A DNA stretch of 64,000 nt from an uncultured Alphaproteobacteria bacterium (GTDB lineage Bacteria; Pseudomonadota; Alphaproteobacteria; RF32; CAG-239), in assembly GCA_934277545.1 (NCBI GenBank), contig CAKQUG010000002.1, positions 1 to 64,000 of the forward strand. The letters are read 5' to 3'. The position numbers and the translations under genes are program-made. Each line of letters starts with the position of its first letter. Positions within the stretch are counted from its first letter, which is position 1. The notes beneath the pieces are model-generated. The model saw only the letters and a list, made by a program, of their open reading frames with translations, had not been told where the DNA came from and did not search any database. Below, piece after piece: positions 49,984 through 59,246 of the stretch.

Positions 49984-50898
49984 TTAAACGGCGTCTGCGC
50001 CGGCAATAATTTCAATCAGTTCCGTGGTGATGGCCGATTGACGTAAGCTGTTGTATTTTAATGTCAAATCGCTAATCATCTGTTTGGCGTTACGAGTGGC
50101 GTTATCCATAGACGTCATACGCGCGCCGTGTTCGGAAGCTGCCGAGTTAACCAATGCCTGAAAAACCGTGTCTTCAAAAATAATCGGCACAATTTGTTCC
50201 AAAATTGTTGATTTATTCGGCATATAATCATAAAAAGCATCGCCTGAACGATTGATATTTTCTACATTTTCATTGCTGTGCTTCAGCTGCAACGGGCAAA
50301 CCTGTTCTGCTTCAAAAGTACGGCTGATAGCCGATTCAAAATGAGCGTGTATCATCTCGCACACGTCAAAATCATGGTTTTGGAAACGCTGCAAAATATG
50401 CTTGGCCAAGCGTGTGGCAGCTTCCGAATAAGAGGCGTCTTTGCTCAAATTATTGGAAAGTGTCATGTCCAAATCACCAAAAGTGCGTTTCAAAACGTCG
50501 TGCGCTTTTTTACCGATGCACACAACTTTTATCTCTTTTTTCTGCCGGCGCAGTTCTTTTATGCGTTCAATGGCCTTTTTAGCCACATTGCTGTTATAAG
50601 CTCCGCAAAGCCCGCGGTCAGAAGAAAAAACATAAAGTTCGTATTTTTGCTCATTTTTATTTTGTTGCAACAGAGCCGGACGAGGATAGACAACTCCGTT
50701 TTCTTCCTCATCCGTTTCAATCTCTGTTAACACACGCAAAGCAGAACGCCGTAAATTTTCGGCGTAATCCTGATTCTTGTCAACCAGAATTTGAACCCGG
50801 CGCAGGCGCGAAGCTGCCACCATTTTCATCGCAGAAGTAATTTTCTGTGTGGATTTGATGGCTTCAATGCGTGTCCGTAATTCTTTTAAGCCTGCCAT
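49984..50898 (-). CDS. atpG: ATP synthase F1 gamma subunit
   Basis: 304 residues. LRTRIEAIKSTQKITSAMKM at the N terminus and the C-terminal MDNATRNAKQMISDLTLKYN are the long coiled-coil shaft; SSDRGLCGAYNSN is the conserved central part. Gamma rotates inside the alpha/beta hexamer. It begins immediately after atpA (adjacent bases). Confidence 0.96.
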   Translation of the reverse strand: MAGLKELRTRIEAIKSTQKITSAMKMVAASRLRRVQILVDKNQDYAENLRRSALRVLTEIETDEEENGVVYPRPALLQQNKNEQKYELYVFSSDRGLCGAYNSNVAKKAIERIKELRRQKKEIKVVCIGKKAHDVLKRTFGDLDMTLSNNLSKDASYSEAATRLAKHILQRFQNHDFDVCEMIHAHFESAISRTFEAEQVCPLQLKHSNENVENINRSGDAFYDYMPNKSTILEQIVPIIFEDTVFQALVNSAASEHGARMTSMDNATRNAKQMISDLTLKYNSLRQSAITTELIEIIAGADAV

Positions 50899-52452
50899 TT
50901 ATGCCGCCTTTTCTTGTTTTGTTAAAAAGTCAGTAGCAAATTGTTTATAAAATTCACCCAGTTTGGTTTCAAGTTCCGGAGAAATAATCTTTTTCTCACG
51001 GATTTCCGCCAAATATTCCGGATGGTTTGTACGCAACTCTTTAAGGCTGGCTTGTTCAAAAGCCTTGATGTCTGCCACTTCAATTTTGCTCAAATAGCCG
51101 CGTACGCCTGAGAAAATAGAAGCAACTTCTTCTTCCGTGGCCATTGGTTCATGAACCGGCTGTTTTAATAATTCGGTCAGTTTAGAACCTTTATCCAGCA
51201 AACTGCGGGTCGATTTGTCTAAATCGGCTGAAAATTGTGCAAACGCAGCCATTTCACGATATTGCGCCAAATCAAGTTTCATGGTGCCGGCAACTTGTTT
51301 CATTGCCTTAATTTGTGCGGCAGAACCCACACGAGAAACCGAAATACCTACGTTTACGGCAGGGCGCACGCCTTGATAGAACAAACTGGTTTCCAAAAAG
51401 ATTTGACCATCGGTAATAGAAATTACGTTTGTCGGAATATAGGCCGATACGTCGCCGGCCTGAGTTTCAATAACAGGCATAGCCGTTAAGGAACCGGAAC
51501 CGTATTTTTCGTTCATTTTTGCCGCGCGTTCCAGCAAACGAGAGTGTAGATAGAACACGTCGCCAGGGTAAGCCTCACGTCCAGGCGGACGTCTGATTAA
51601 CAGCGACATTTGACGATAAGCCGTGGCTTGTTTGGACAGGTCGTCATAAAAAATAACCGCGTGCATTCCGTTGTCGCGGAAATACTCTCCCATAGCTGTT
51701 CCGGCATAAGGCGCGATAAACTGCAGCGGAGCCGCTTCCGAAGCGGTGGCTGCAACCACAATGGTATAATCCATAGCGCCGTAGTCGCGTAAAGTTTTAA
51801 CCACCTGAGCAACCGAAGAACGTTTTTGACCGACGGCAACATAAATGCAGAACAATTTTTCACTGTCATTTTTAGCCATGTCGTTAGTACGTTTTTGGTT
51901 GATGATAGTGTCAACAATGATAGATGTTTTACCTGTTTGACGGTCGCCGATAATCAATTCACGTTGTCCGCGTCCGATAGGGATAAGCGAGTCAATGGCT
52001 TTTAATCCGGTTTGTACAGGTTCGTGCACACTTTTTCTCGGGATAATGCCCGGAGCTTTAACTTCGGCGTTGCTGTATTGCTCGGCTTTAATGCTGCCCA
52101 TGCCGTCAATCGGGTTGCCCAACGCGTCAACCACGCGACCCAGCAAGGCTTTACCCACCGGAACACTAACGATTTTATCGGTTCTTTTTACAGTGTCGCC
52201 TTCTTTAATGCCTTCATCAGAGCCGAACAGCACCACGCTGACGCTGTCTTCTTCCAAGTTCAAGGCCATGCCTTTGATACCGTTGGAAAATTCAACCATT
52301 TCGTTAAGCTGAACCTTGTCTAATCCGTATACGTGAGCAATACCGTCGCCCACCGAAAGGACACGTCCGACTTCAGACATATCTGTCGATAAATCAAAGT
52401 CGGCGATTTTTTCTTTTAATATTGAAGATATTTCGCTTGCCTGTACAGACAT
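50899..52452 (-). CDS. atpA: ATP synthase F1 alpha subunit
   Basis: 517 residues. GDRQTGKTSI is the non-catalytic P-loop, PGREAYPGDVFYLHSRLLER and the C-terminal helical domain are typical. Directly followed by atpG and preceded by atpH without a gap. Confidence 0.97.
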   Translation of the reverse strand: MSVQASEISSILKEKIADFDLSTDMSEVGRVLSVGDGIAHVYGLDKVQLNEMVEFSNGIKGMALNLEEDSVSVVLFGSDEGIKEGDTVKRTDKIVSVPVGKALLGRVVDALGNPIDGMGSIKAEQYSNAEVKAPGIIPRKSVHEPVQTGLKAIDSLIPIGRGQRELIIGDRQTGKTSIIVDTIINQKRTNDMAKNDSEKLFCIYVAVGQKRSSVAQVVKTLRDYGAMDYTIVVAATASEAAPLQFIAPYAGTAMGEYFRDNGMHAVIFYDDLSKQATAYRQMSLLIRRPPGREAYPGDVFYLHSRLLERAAKMNEKYGSGSLTAMPVIETQAGDVSAYIPTNVISITDGQIFLETSLFYQGVRPAVNVGISVSRVGSAAQIKAMKQVAGTMKLDLAQYREMAAFAQFSADLDKSTRSLLDKGSKLTELLKQPVHEPMATEEEVASIFSGVRGYLSKIEVADIKAFEQASLKELRTNHPEYLAEIREKKIISPELETKLGEFYKQFATDFLTKQEKAA

Positions 52453-53007
52453 CTATTTTGTCCCTTTCATCAGTTGTTCTAAACTGTCTAATTGGTGCTT
52501 GACCGAACTGTCAATCAGCACCGTTCCGCATTTTATCACCAAACCGCCTAAAATTTGCGGATTCAAATGATAATTTACAATTACGTCTTTTTTGAAAAGA
52601 TTATTAAGTTTTTGTTTTAATTTTTTATCTTGTTCGGCAGAAAGTTCAACCACCGTTTCAACATCTGCTTCAACAATATTTTGCTTTTTATTATATATCT
52701 CTTTAAACTGGTCTAAAATCAACCCCAGTTCATCAATTTTGCGGTTTTCTACCAAAATTTTGAGCAAATTGGTTAAAGGCGAAGCCAATTTCAGTTTTTG
52801 TGCAATCGTTGAAACAATTTCCTGTTTGGCTTTTGCTGCCCAAATCGGATTGTTCAGCATGGCAAAACCACCGGCGTCATTTGTCAAAACCTTTTGCAGT
52901 TCGGCGGCGTCGGAATGCGTTTGTTCTAATTTATTGCATTGTTCTGCTCCCTCATAAAGCGAGGTTGCATATAAAATGGCATTTTTCAGCTTAGACCCTT
53001 TGTTCAC
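52453..53007 (-). CDS. atpH: ATP synthase F1 delta subunit
   Basis: 184 residues with OSCP/delta architecture: helical N domain and the C-terminal LNPQILGGLVIKCGTVLIDSSVKHQLDSL signature (split here for length). It joins F1 to the stator. The start GTG 53007 lacks a strong ribosome-binding site. First gene of atpHAGDC. The F0 genes are not present, as is usual in alphaproteobacteria, where F0 is a separate operon. Confidence 0.92.
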   Translation of the reverse strand: MNKGSKLKNAILYATSLYEGAEQCNKLEQTHSDAAELQKVLTNDAGGFAMLNNPIWAAKAKQEIVSTIAQKLKLASPLTNLLKILVENRKIDELGLILDQFKEIYNKKQNIVEADVETVVELSAEQDKKLKQKLNNLFKKDVIVNYHLNPQILGGLVIKCGTVLIDSSVKHQLDSLEQLMKGTK

Positions 53008-53104
53008 TTTTCAAACTCTTTTCAAAACTTTCTAACTCTTTATATACATATAAAATTGTCTTTTTTATAGCAAGAAGACTAATGAATAATCAACAGCTTT
53101 TTTA

Positions 53105-53887
53105 TTATTTTAAGCGATTCCAGCCTTTTTTAACCGGTGCGGTTTGCTGCTGACTGTTTTCTCTTGGTGGGTTTTGCGACGCGCTGTTCCATTTTTTAGG
53201 CGACGAGCCGGTATTGATTTTGCGCACTATTTCTTTTTGGTCTTGCGTTAAAACTTGTCCGTTCGGTACCATTTGTCCTAAAAGCGCCGGTGATAAGAAC
53301 TTTTCTTTTAAGGCTGAATAGGTGGTAACAATTTGTTCCATAATGTTTTTCCCCGGAGCAGCGTTTAAAGTGGTAATGTCGCGGCCATGAAAAAATGTCA
53401 GCGAATGGCAAGGCGCAGAAAGTAAAACGTCGGTGCTGTCGATTCCGTTGACATAGCGCAGCATAACGCGCGGGCTGATGTTGCAGTTGTCCTTGGCTGA
53501 GGAAAAAGCTAAATTGTTGTTCAATAGCATTTCTTTTATCAGCTGGCGTCCGTCGGCAGAAAGCTCGCCGCAGGAACCGGTAATTGCCAAATCGTCCATG
53601 GTGTAGCCGTCAAAATCCGCCGCCGCGTAATCTACGGTATAGCAAAACACTTTTTCGGCTTTTTCAATATTTTTGGCAGAAGCGGCCGGGATTCTGCTGG
53701 AAATAAAAGCCGATAAAACTTTTTCATCATTTTTAGCGGTTGTTTTTTCTGTGGATTCGGTTGCTTCGTCGGTAAACAAATCGCCTCCGCCGAATTCATC
53801 GGAAAAATCATCGGCGGCCAACGCGGTTCCGAATATTCCGCAGCTTAAAATAAATGCAGATATAAATAACGGCTTTTTCATACTCAT
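53105..53887 (-). CDS. Secreted protein of unknown function
   Basis: 260 residues with a Sec signal peptide (KKPLFISAFILSCGIFGTALA, cut before ADDF). An acidic Gly/Asp segment follows (about 25-55), then a folded part with four cysteines (FCYTV, GSCGEL, DNCNI, APCHSL) likely in disulfides, and a polar Gln/Pro/Asn-rich tail. No family recognised. Likely periplasmic. It is upstream of atpH on the same strand but 97 bp away, so probably a separate unit. Confidence 0.72.
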   Translation of the reverse strand: MSMKKPLFISAFILSCGIFGTALAADDFSDEFGGGDLFTDEATESTEKTTAKNDEKVLSAFISSRIPAASAKNIEKAEKVFCYTVDYAAADFDGYTMDDLAITGSCGELSADGRQLIKEMLLNNNLAFSSAKDNCNISPRVMLRYVNGIDSTDVLLSAPCHSLTFFHGRDITTLNAAPGKNIMEQIVTTYSALKEKFLSPALLGQMVPNGQVLTQDQKEIVRKINTGSSPKKWNSASQNPPRENSQQQTAPVKKGWNRLK

Positions 53888-54019
53888 TCTCCTCTATGCC
53901 GAGCATAACTTATCAACAGTATAGTAAAATTCTGGTAAATTTAAATAGAAATTATCTTCTTTTTAAGACTTATTTTATATATTCACTTTAAAATTTCTAA
54001 AAAGTAAGGGAGATTAAAG

Positions 54020-55066
54020 ATGTTTTCACTCATATATTCCGACTGGTCGGTTTTGTTTCGCGCCGGACTTGCGTTTGCCTTGTCATTGATTTTGGTGCTG
54101 ATTTTAGGGACTCCGGTTATAAATTTTTTACATAAACATCAAAAAACCGGACAGCCAATTCGCTCTGACGGGCCTCAGTCTCACTTGAAAACCAAAAAAG
54201 GCACCCCGACAATGGGAGGTTTGCTGATTTTGGGTGCCTCAATTCTCTCTATCTTATTGTTTGCTAATGTATCCTACCATTTTGTGTGGGTAAGCCTGTT
54301 AATTTTACTGGTTTACGGTGCTACCGGCTATGTGGATGATTATTGGAAAGTAAAACGTCAAAATTCTAACGCCATGACTGCTCGTATGAAATTGTTTTTG
54401 CAGTTTCTGACTGCACTTATCGCTGCCAGCATTATTACCGCGGCAACGCCTAGAGGTTTGAATACAACTTTGTTTTTCCCGTATTTCAAAGAATTTTGCT
54501 TAAATCTGTCTTGGCTTTATGTACCGTTTGCCGTTGTTGTAATTTCAGGTGCCTCCAATGCTGTAAATTTGAGCGACGGCTTAGACGGTTTGGCTTCAGG
54601 ATTGATGATAATAGCTCTTTGCGTTTTTATGGCGGTGGCTTACTGCTGCGGGCTGCCTGACGCTGTTGATTATAATATGTTTTTTATTCCTCGCAGCGGT
54701 GAAGTAGCTGTGGTTTGTGCTTCTTTAATCGGAGCTTGTCTGGGATTCTTATATTTTAATAAGCCTAAAGCAAAAGTGTTTATGGGCGATACCGGTTCGC
54801 TTGCTCTCGGGGCTATTTTGGGTGCGGTTGCCGTAATGACCAAACATGAAATATTGCTTGCCGTTGTCGGAGGAGTTTTTGTTATGGAAACCGTATCTGT
54901 TATAATACAGGTGGCATATTTTAAAAAGACCGGTAAACGCTTTTTCCGTATGGCTCCTTTACATCACCATTTTGAACAGCTCGGCTGGTCAGAAAAAAAA
55001 GTTGTTTTGAGCTTTTGGGGCGCGGCACTGGTATTGGCAATGGTCGGCTCTTTGGCATTTTTATAG
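54020..55066 (+). CDS. mraY: Phospho-MurNAc-pentapeptide transferase
   Basis: 348 residues with about ten membrane helices. GPQSHLKTKKGTPTMGG, the aspartates in YVDDYWK and NLSDGLDGLA, FMGDTGSLALG and the C-terminal RMAPLHHHFE histidine motif are all MraY-specific. It makes lipid I from UDP-MurNAc-pentapeptide at the inner membrane. First gene of the local dcw cluster. No murE, murF or murD is next to it. Confidence 0.97.
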   Translation: MFSLIYSDWSVLFRAGLAFALSLILVLILGTPVINFLHKHQKTGQPIRSDGPQSHLKTKKGTPTMGGLLILGASILSILLFANVSYHFVWVSLLILLVYGATGYVDDYWKVKRQNSNAMTARMKLFLQFLTALIAASIITAATPRGLNTTLFFPYFKEFCLNLSWLYVPFAVVVISGASNAVNLSDGLDGLASGLMIIALCVFMAVAYCCGLPDAVDYNMFFIPRSGEVAVVCASLIGACLGFLYFNKPKAKVFMGDTGSLALGAILGAVAVMTKHEILLAVVGGVFVMETVSVIIQVAYFKKTGKRFFRMAPLHHHFEQLGWSEKKVVLSFWGAALVLAMVGSLAFL

Positions 55067-55077
55067 GATAAACAATA

Positions 55078-56211
55078 ATGGTAAATTTTTCGCGTCAAAG
55101 TCATAATGCGGTAGTAAAATGGTTGTGGACTGTTGATAAAGTTACGCTGTTTGTGGCGTTCGCTTTGCTGCTTATTGGTATAATTTTGGATGTTACCGCA
55201 AGTCCGGCAGTGGCTCGTCGGCTTAATGCTGGAGATGATTATGCTTTGGTTCGTAAACAAATTCAGTTTGTGGTGCTTTCCTGCGGAATTATTTTGGGAA
55301 TGTCGTTGTTAAGTCTGCAAACAATTCGCCGTATTTCTATTTTTGGTTTTGTCGCCTTGTTGGGAATGTTGGTGGCAACATTGTTGTTTGGAACGGAAAT
55401 TAAAGGTGCTAAGCGCTGGTTATATTTTTTCGGATTTTCTTTGCAGTCATCCGAATTGATGAAGCCTATATTTATTGTGTGGACGGCATGGCTTTTGGAA
55501 CGCAGTAAAAAACTTGACTATTTTAAAGGCTGGCACTGGGCTTTTGTGTCATATTTTATGGTGGTGTTTTTATTGTTGTTGCAGCCAGATATCGGTATGA
55601 CTTTGCTAATCAGTTCAATTTTTGTGCTGCAGCTGTTTTTAGCCGGATTACCGTGGATTTTTGTAGGTGTTGCCGGAGTTGGCGGTGTTTGTGCTTTGTT
55701 TGTTTTATATTTTACATATCCTCACTTTCGGGCTCGTGTTGACCAGTTTTTGTATGGCACCAATGAAACCAGCTATCAAATAAATAAAGCCATGGAGGCA
55801 TTTCAAAACGGGAATCTTGTCGGAAGAGGCCCGGGAGAAGGAACTGTTAAACTCAGTATTCCGGATGCTCACACCGATTTTGTTTTTGCCGTTGCCGGTG
55901 AAGAATATGGTGTTTGGTTGTGTTTGATAATTATAGCGCTGTTTTCGGTTATTGTTATAAGAACACTGCATCAATCAGCAAAAGAAAGTAATTTGTTCGT
56001 GATGTATGCTGAAGTAGGCTTGGCCGGTTCATTGGGGTTGCAGGCATTTGTTAATATGGCGTCTTCGTTGCATATTATTCCGACAAAAGGCATGACATTG
56101 CCGTTTATTTCTTACGGTGGTTCTTCATTGTTGGGAACGGCAATCGAAATCGGAATGTTGCTGGCAATCACACGCAAAAATACAGCGTCAGAAGATAAGG
56201 ATTTGTATTGA
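55078..56211 (+). CDS. ftsW: Lipid II polymerase FtsW
   Basis: 377 residues, SEDS family with about ten membrane helices. KGAKRWLYFFGFSLQSSELM, LQPDIGMTLL (with the catalytic Asp) and LPFISYGGSSLLGTAIEIG are diagnostic. It polymerises septal peptidoglycan with PBP3. It follows mraY by 11 bp and overlaps murB by 4 bp; murD, normally between mraY and ftsW, is absent. Confidence 0.95.
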   Translation: MVNFSRQSHNAVVKWLWTVDKVTLFVAFALLLIGIILDVTASPAVARRLNAGDDYALVRKQIQFVVLSCGIILGMSLLSLQTIRRISIFGFVALLGMLVATLLFGTEIKGAKRWLYFFGFSLQSSELMKPIFIVWTAWLLERSKKLDYFKGWHWAFVSYFMVVFLLLLQPDIGMTLLISSIFVLQLFLAGLPWIFVGVAGVGGVCALFVLYFTYPHFRARVDQFLYGTNETSYQINKAMEAFQNGNLVGRGPGEGTVKLSIPDAHTDFVFAVAGEEYGVWLCLIIIALFSVIVIRTLHQSAKESNLFVMYAEVGLAGSLGLQAFVNMASSLHIIPTKGMTLPFISYGGSSLLGTAIEIGMLLAITRKNTASEDKDLY

Positions 56212-57125
56212 TGACAGAACAGTTGTATAATCTGCCGAAAATTAAAGGCGAATATAAATTTAATGAGCCGTTGAAAAAATATACCTGGTTGAATGTCGGT
56301 GGTCCGGCTGAGGTTATGTTTTTTCCGAAAGACGAAGCGGATTTGCAATATTTTTTACAAAATAAGCCGGAAAATGTGCCGGTTTTTGTCATTGGTTGCG
56401 GCTCTAATCTTTTGGTGCGCGACGGCGGAGTTAAAGGTGTGGTTGTTAAACTTGACACTTCTGCGTTTTCGCAATGGAAATTTGAAAATAACACTTTATG
56501 TCTTGGCTGCGGATTAAAAAATGCCGCTTTAAAAAATATTTTACTGCAGAATAAAATCGGAGGATTGGAATTTATTTGTTCGATTCCCGGAAGTGTCGGC
56601 GGATTGGTGCGTTCTAACGCCGGCTGTTTCGGTGGCGAGCTGTCTGGGGTTTTGCAAAAAGCGTTGGTTATTGACGGTAGCGGTAAAATTTTTGAAGCTG
56701 CACCGGAGGAGTTTAATTTCGGTTACCGATACAGTAATTTTCCGGCAGATTGGATATTATTGCGGCTATATTTTAAAACTGTACCGGCTCCGGTTGAACA
56801 AATAGCTGAAATTATTGATAAAAACGCAAAATATAGACGGGAACATCAGCCGTATGGCGTGCGTACTGCAGGTTCCACATTTAAAAATCCGGCAAACGGT
56901 CGGGCTTGGGAGTTTATTAAAAATTCCGGAGGTTGCGAATTGCATATAGGCGGAGCTTCGTTTGCCGAAAAGCATTGTAATTTTATGATTAACGACGGCA
57001 GCGCTTGTGCCGCAGATTTGGAAAATTTAGGTGAGGAAGTTCGTAAAAAGGTTTATGCTCAAACCGGTGTAAACTTGGAGTGGGAAGTTAAAGTGATAGG
57101 TGAAAAAAATGGGAACGCCGGATAA
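56208..57125 (+). CDS. murB: UDP-N-acetylenolpyruvoylglucosamine reductase
   Basis: 305 residues. FAD-binding part with TWLNVGGPAEVMFFP and IGCGSNLLV, GGLEFICSIPGSVGG, and RTAGSTFKNPANGRAWE carrying the catalytic serine. It completes UDP-MurNAc synthesis. ATGA overlap with ftsW, and a 17-bp overlap with ftsQ at its end. murG and murC, usual neighbours, are missing. Confidence 0.95.
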   Translation: MMTEQLYNLPKIKGEYKFNEPLKKYTWLNVGGPAEVMFFPKDEADLQYFLQNKPENVPVFVIGCGSNLLVRDGGVKGVVVKLDTSAFSQWKFENNTLCLGCGLKNAALKNILLQNKIGGLEFICSIPGSVGGLVRSNAGCFGGELSGVLQKALVIDGSGKIFEAAPEEFNFGYRYSNFPADWILLRLYFKTVPAPVEQIAEIIDKNAKYRREHQPYGVRTAGSTFKNPANGRAWEFIKNSGGCELHIGGASFAEKHCNFMINDGSACAADLENLGEEVRKKVYAQTGVNLEWEVKVIGEKNGNAG

Positions 57126-57912
57126 TAAAATATATTCGCCGGTGGTGTGGCCATACAGACTGTTGGGCAATTTGTTTTTGATTGGAACGATTTGGCTGGC
57201 TACTTTCGGTGTAATAACCATTCGGCATAATTTGGTTAGTAAACACATAGATTCGCTTTTAACCGAGCTTTATAATAAAACCGCCGCCTCCGGTTGGGGG
57301 CTTGATGACGTAACTTTGGAAGGACGCAACAAAACCTCCAAAGACGATGTGCTGCATGTTATCAATCTGCACCGCGGCGACAACATTTTGAAAATAAATT
57401 TAAAAGAGGTCTGCGATAAGGTTAAAACTCTGCCTTGGGTTAAAGAAGCCAGCGTCAGCCGCCGCTATTTTCCGAATATAATCCATATCAGTATTCGTGA
57501 GAAAAAAGTTAAATCAATATGGCAATATCAAAATGAGTTTTATCCGATTGATGAAGATGGAAAAATTATCGAAACCGAATATGTTTTGCAAAAAAATATT
57601 TTGCAGATTGTGGGGCAGGGCGCGCCGGATCATATCAATTCTCTGTTGAAAATTATTGAAAAAGACCAAGATTTGTTTTCGCGCGTCAAGGTGGCTAATT
57701 TTATTTCCGGCCGGCGTTGGAATTTGGTGTTTGATGATGTTTTGCATGGTATAACCGTAAAATTGCCGGAAGATGATGTTGAAACGGCGTGGAAAAAATT
57801 GGTTAAATTAGATAAAACCCGCGGTATTCTTAAACGTAAATTAACTTTCATTGATTTAAGATTAAAAAATAAAGTTATTGTGAAGATAAGTAACAGTAAC
57901 AACGGTGTTTAA
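57109..57912 (+). CDS. ftsQ: Cell division protein FtsQ
   Basis: 267 residues from ATG 57109 (MGTPDNKIYSP), with AGGTG upstream. A cytoplasmic start, one membrane helix (LLGNLFLIGTIWLATFGV), a POTRA domain (LHRGDNILKINLKEVCDKVK, LPWVKEASVSRRYFPNIIHI) and the FtsQ beta domain follow. Links early and late divisome parts. ddl, which often precedes it, is not here. Confidence 0.92.
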   Translation: MGTPDNKIYSPVVWPYRLLGNLFLIGTIWLATFGVITIRHNLVSKHIDSLLTELYNKTAASGWGLDDVTLEGRNKTSKDDVLHVINLHRGDNILKINLKEVCDKVKTLPWVKEASVSRRYFPNIIHISIREKKVKSIWQYQNEFYPIDEDGKIIETEYVLQKNILQIVGQGAPDHINSLLKIIEKDQDLFSRVKVANFISGRRWNLVFDDVLHGITVKLPEDDVETAWKKLVKLDKTRGILKRKLTFIDLRLKNKVIVKISNSNNGV

Positions 57913-57936
57913 TTTTAAAATTGAAGGTAAATTACA

Positions 57937-59169
57937 TTGAATCGTTCCACTATTGCAGCTTTGGATATTGGCTCGTCAAAGGTTTGTTGCCTTATAGCCC
58001 ATGTGAACAAAGATAAAAAAATCAATGTTACGGGATATGGTTATAATGCTTCCAAAGGCATTAAGAACGGCGTTATTACCGATATTAACGACGCAACGAT
58101 TTCCGTGTGTAATGCTGTTGAAGCGGCCGAGCAAATGGCTGACGACCGTATAGAAAGCGTGATATTGAACGTTTCCGGCGACAAAACCTGCAGCCGGTTG
58201 TGCACTGCCTCAATTTCTTTGAAAAAGAACCGTCCGATTAGTGATGTTGATGTTGAAAAGGTTAAAAATAAAGTTAAAATCAATGTTGAAAACAATGAAT
58301 TGATACACTGTCTTTCTACCGGTTACCGCGTTGACGGCAACGACGATATAAAAAATCCGCTGGATATTTATGGCGAAGAGCTTTCTGCCGGTATTTTATT
58401 GGGGATGTATCCGCATATATTATACCGTAATTTGCAGTCTGTGGTGGAGTCGGCGCATTTAGCCGTAGAAAAAAGCGTGTTTTCGGCTTTTGCCTCAGGT
58501 ATGGCCTGCCTGGTTGAAGATGAGCGCGAATACGGCGCCACCATCATAGACATTGGCGGCGGCACCACCAGTATTGCCACGTTCAAAAACGGCGGACCGA
58601 TTGCTTTTTCTACTTTGCCGGTCGGTGGAATTAACATTACCAAAGACATTACCCAAGGTTTGACAACCTCGTTTGCTCATGCCGAAGATTTGAAAAACCG
58701 CCACGGCTGCGCATTTTTGGTCAGCCATGACAAATATGAAAGCATAAACGTTTATCCGCTTGGGGAGGAGGACGACAGTTCTATTCGGCAAATGCACCGG
58801 TCTGACTTAATAGATATTATAGCTCCGCGCGTGGAAGAAATTTTTGAAATGGTGGCGCGCCGTTTGGCTCAGCAGGGACTGAAAAATAATAAAAACCATC
58901 GTGTTGTTTTGACCGGCGGCTGCAGCCAGCTTCCTGGAATCCGCGACGTCGCCGCGGTTATTTTGGACAAGCAGGTGCGTTTGGGCAGTCCGCGCAATAT
59001 TCAGGGCATTCCCGAAATTATAAATAATCCGACCTTTTCAACGGCGTTGGGAATGCTGCAGTTGGCTACAACCTCTATGGAACGCAAGCCGCGCAAAATC
59101 AGCAACAGCCCAAGCGGCGAAGGCGGCAGGCTGATGAAAATTTTTAATTGGATTCGCCAAAATTCTTAA
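57937..59169 (+). CDS. ftsA: Cell division protein FtsA
   Basis: 410 residues, actin fold. AALDIGSSKVCCLIA (phosphate 1), IIDIGGGTTSIATF (phosphate 2) and VVLTGGCSQLPGI are seen, and the last residues RLMKIFNWIRQNS form the membrane-targeting amphipathic helix. It anchors FtsZ to the membrane. The start is TTG 57937, supported by GAAGG 9 nt upstream. Confidence 0.95.
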   Translation: MNRSTIAALDIGSSKVCCLIAHVNKDKKINVTGYGYNASKGIKNGVITDINDATISVCNAVEAAEQMADDRIESVILNVSGDKTCSRLCTASISLKKNRPISDVDVEKVKNKVKINVENNELIHCLSTGYRVDGNDDIKNPLDIYGEELSAGILLGMYPHILYRNLQSVVESAHLAVEKSVFSAFASGMACLVEDEREYGATIIDIGGGTTSIATFKNGGPIAFSTLPVGGINITKDITQGLTTSFAHAEDLKNRHGCAFLVSHDKYESINVYPLGEEDDSSIRQMHRSDLIDIIAPRVEEIFEMVARRLAQQGLKNNKNHRVVLTGGCSQLPGIRDVAAVILDKQVRLGSPRNIQGIPEIINNPTFSTALGMLQLATTSMERKPRKISNSPSGEGGRLMKIFNWIRQNS

Positions 59170-59246
59170 AAACGGTAACAAAAACTTAATATATTTCAGC
59201 TATTTTATGACATATATGTAAAATTTTCTAGTTGGGAGAAGAATAT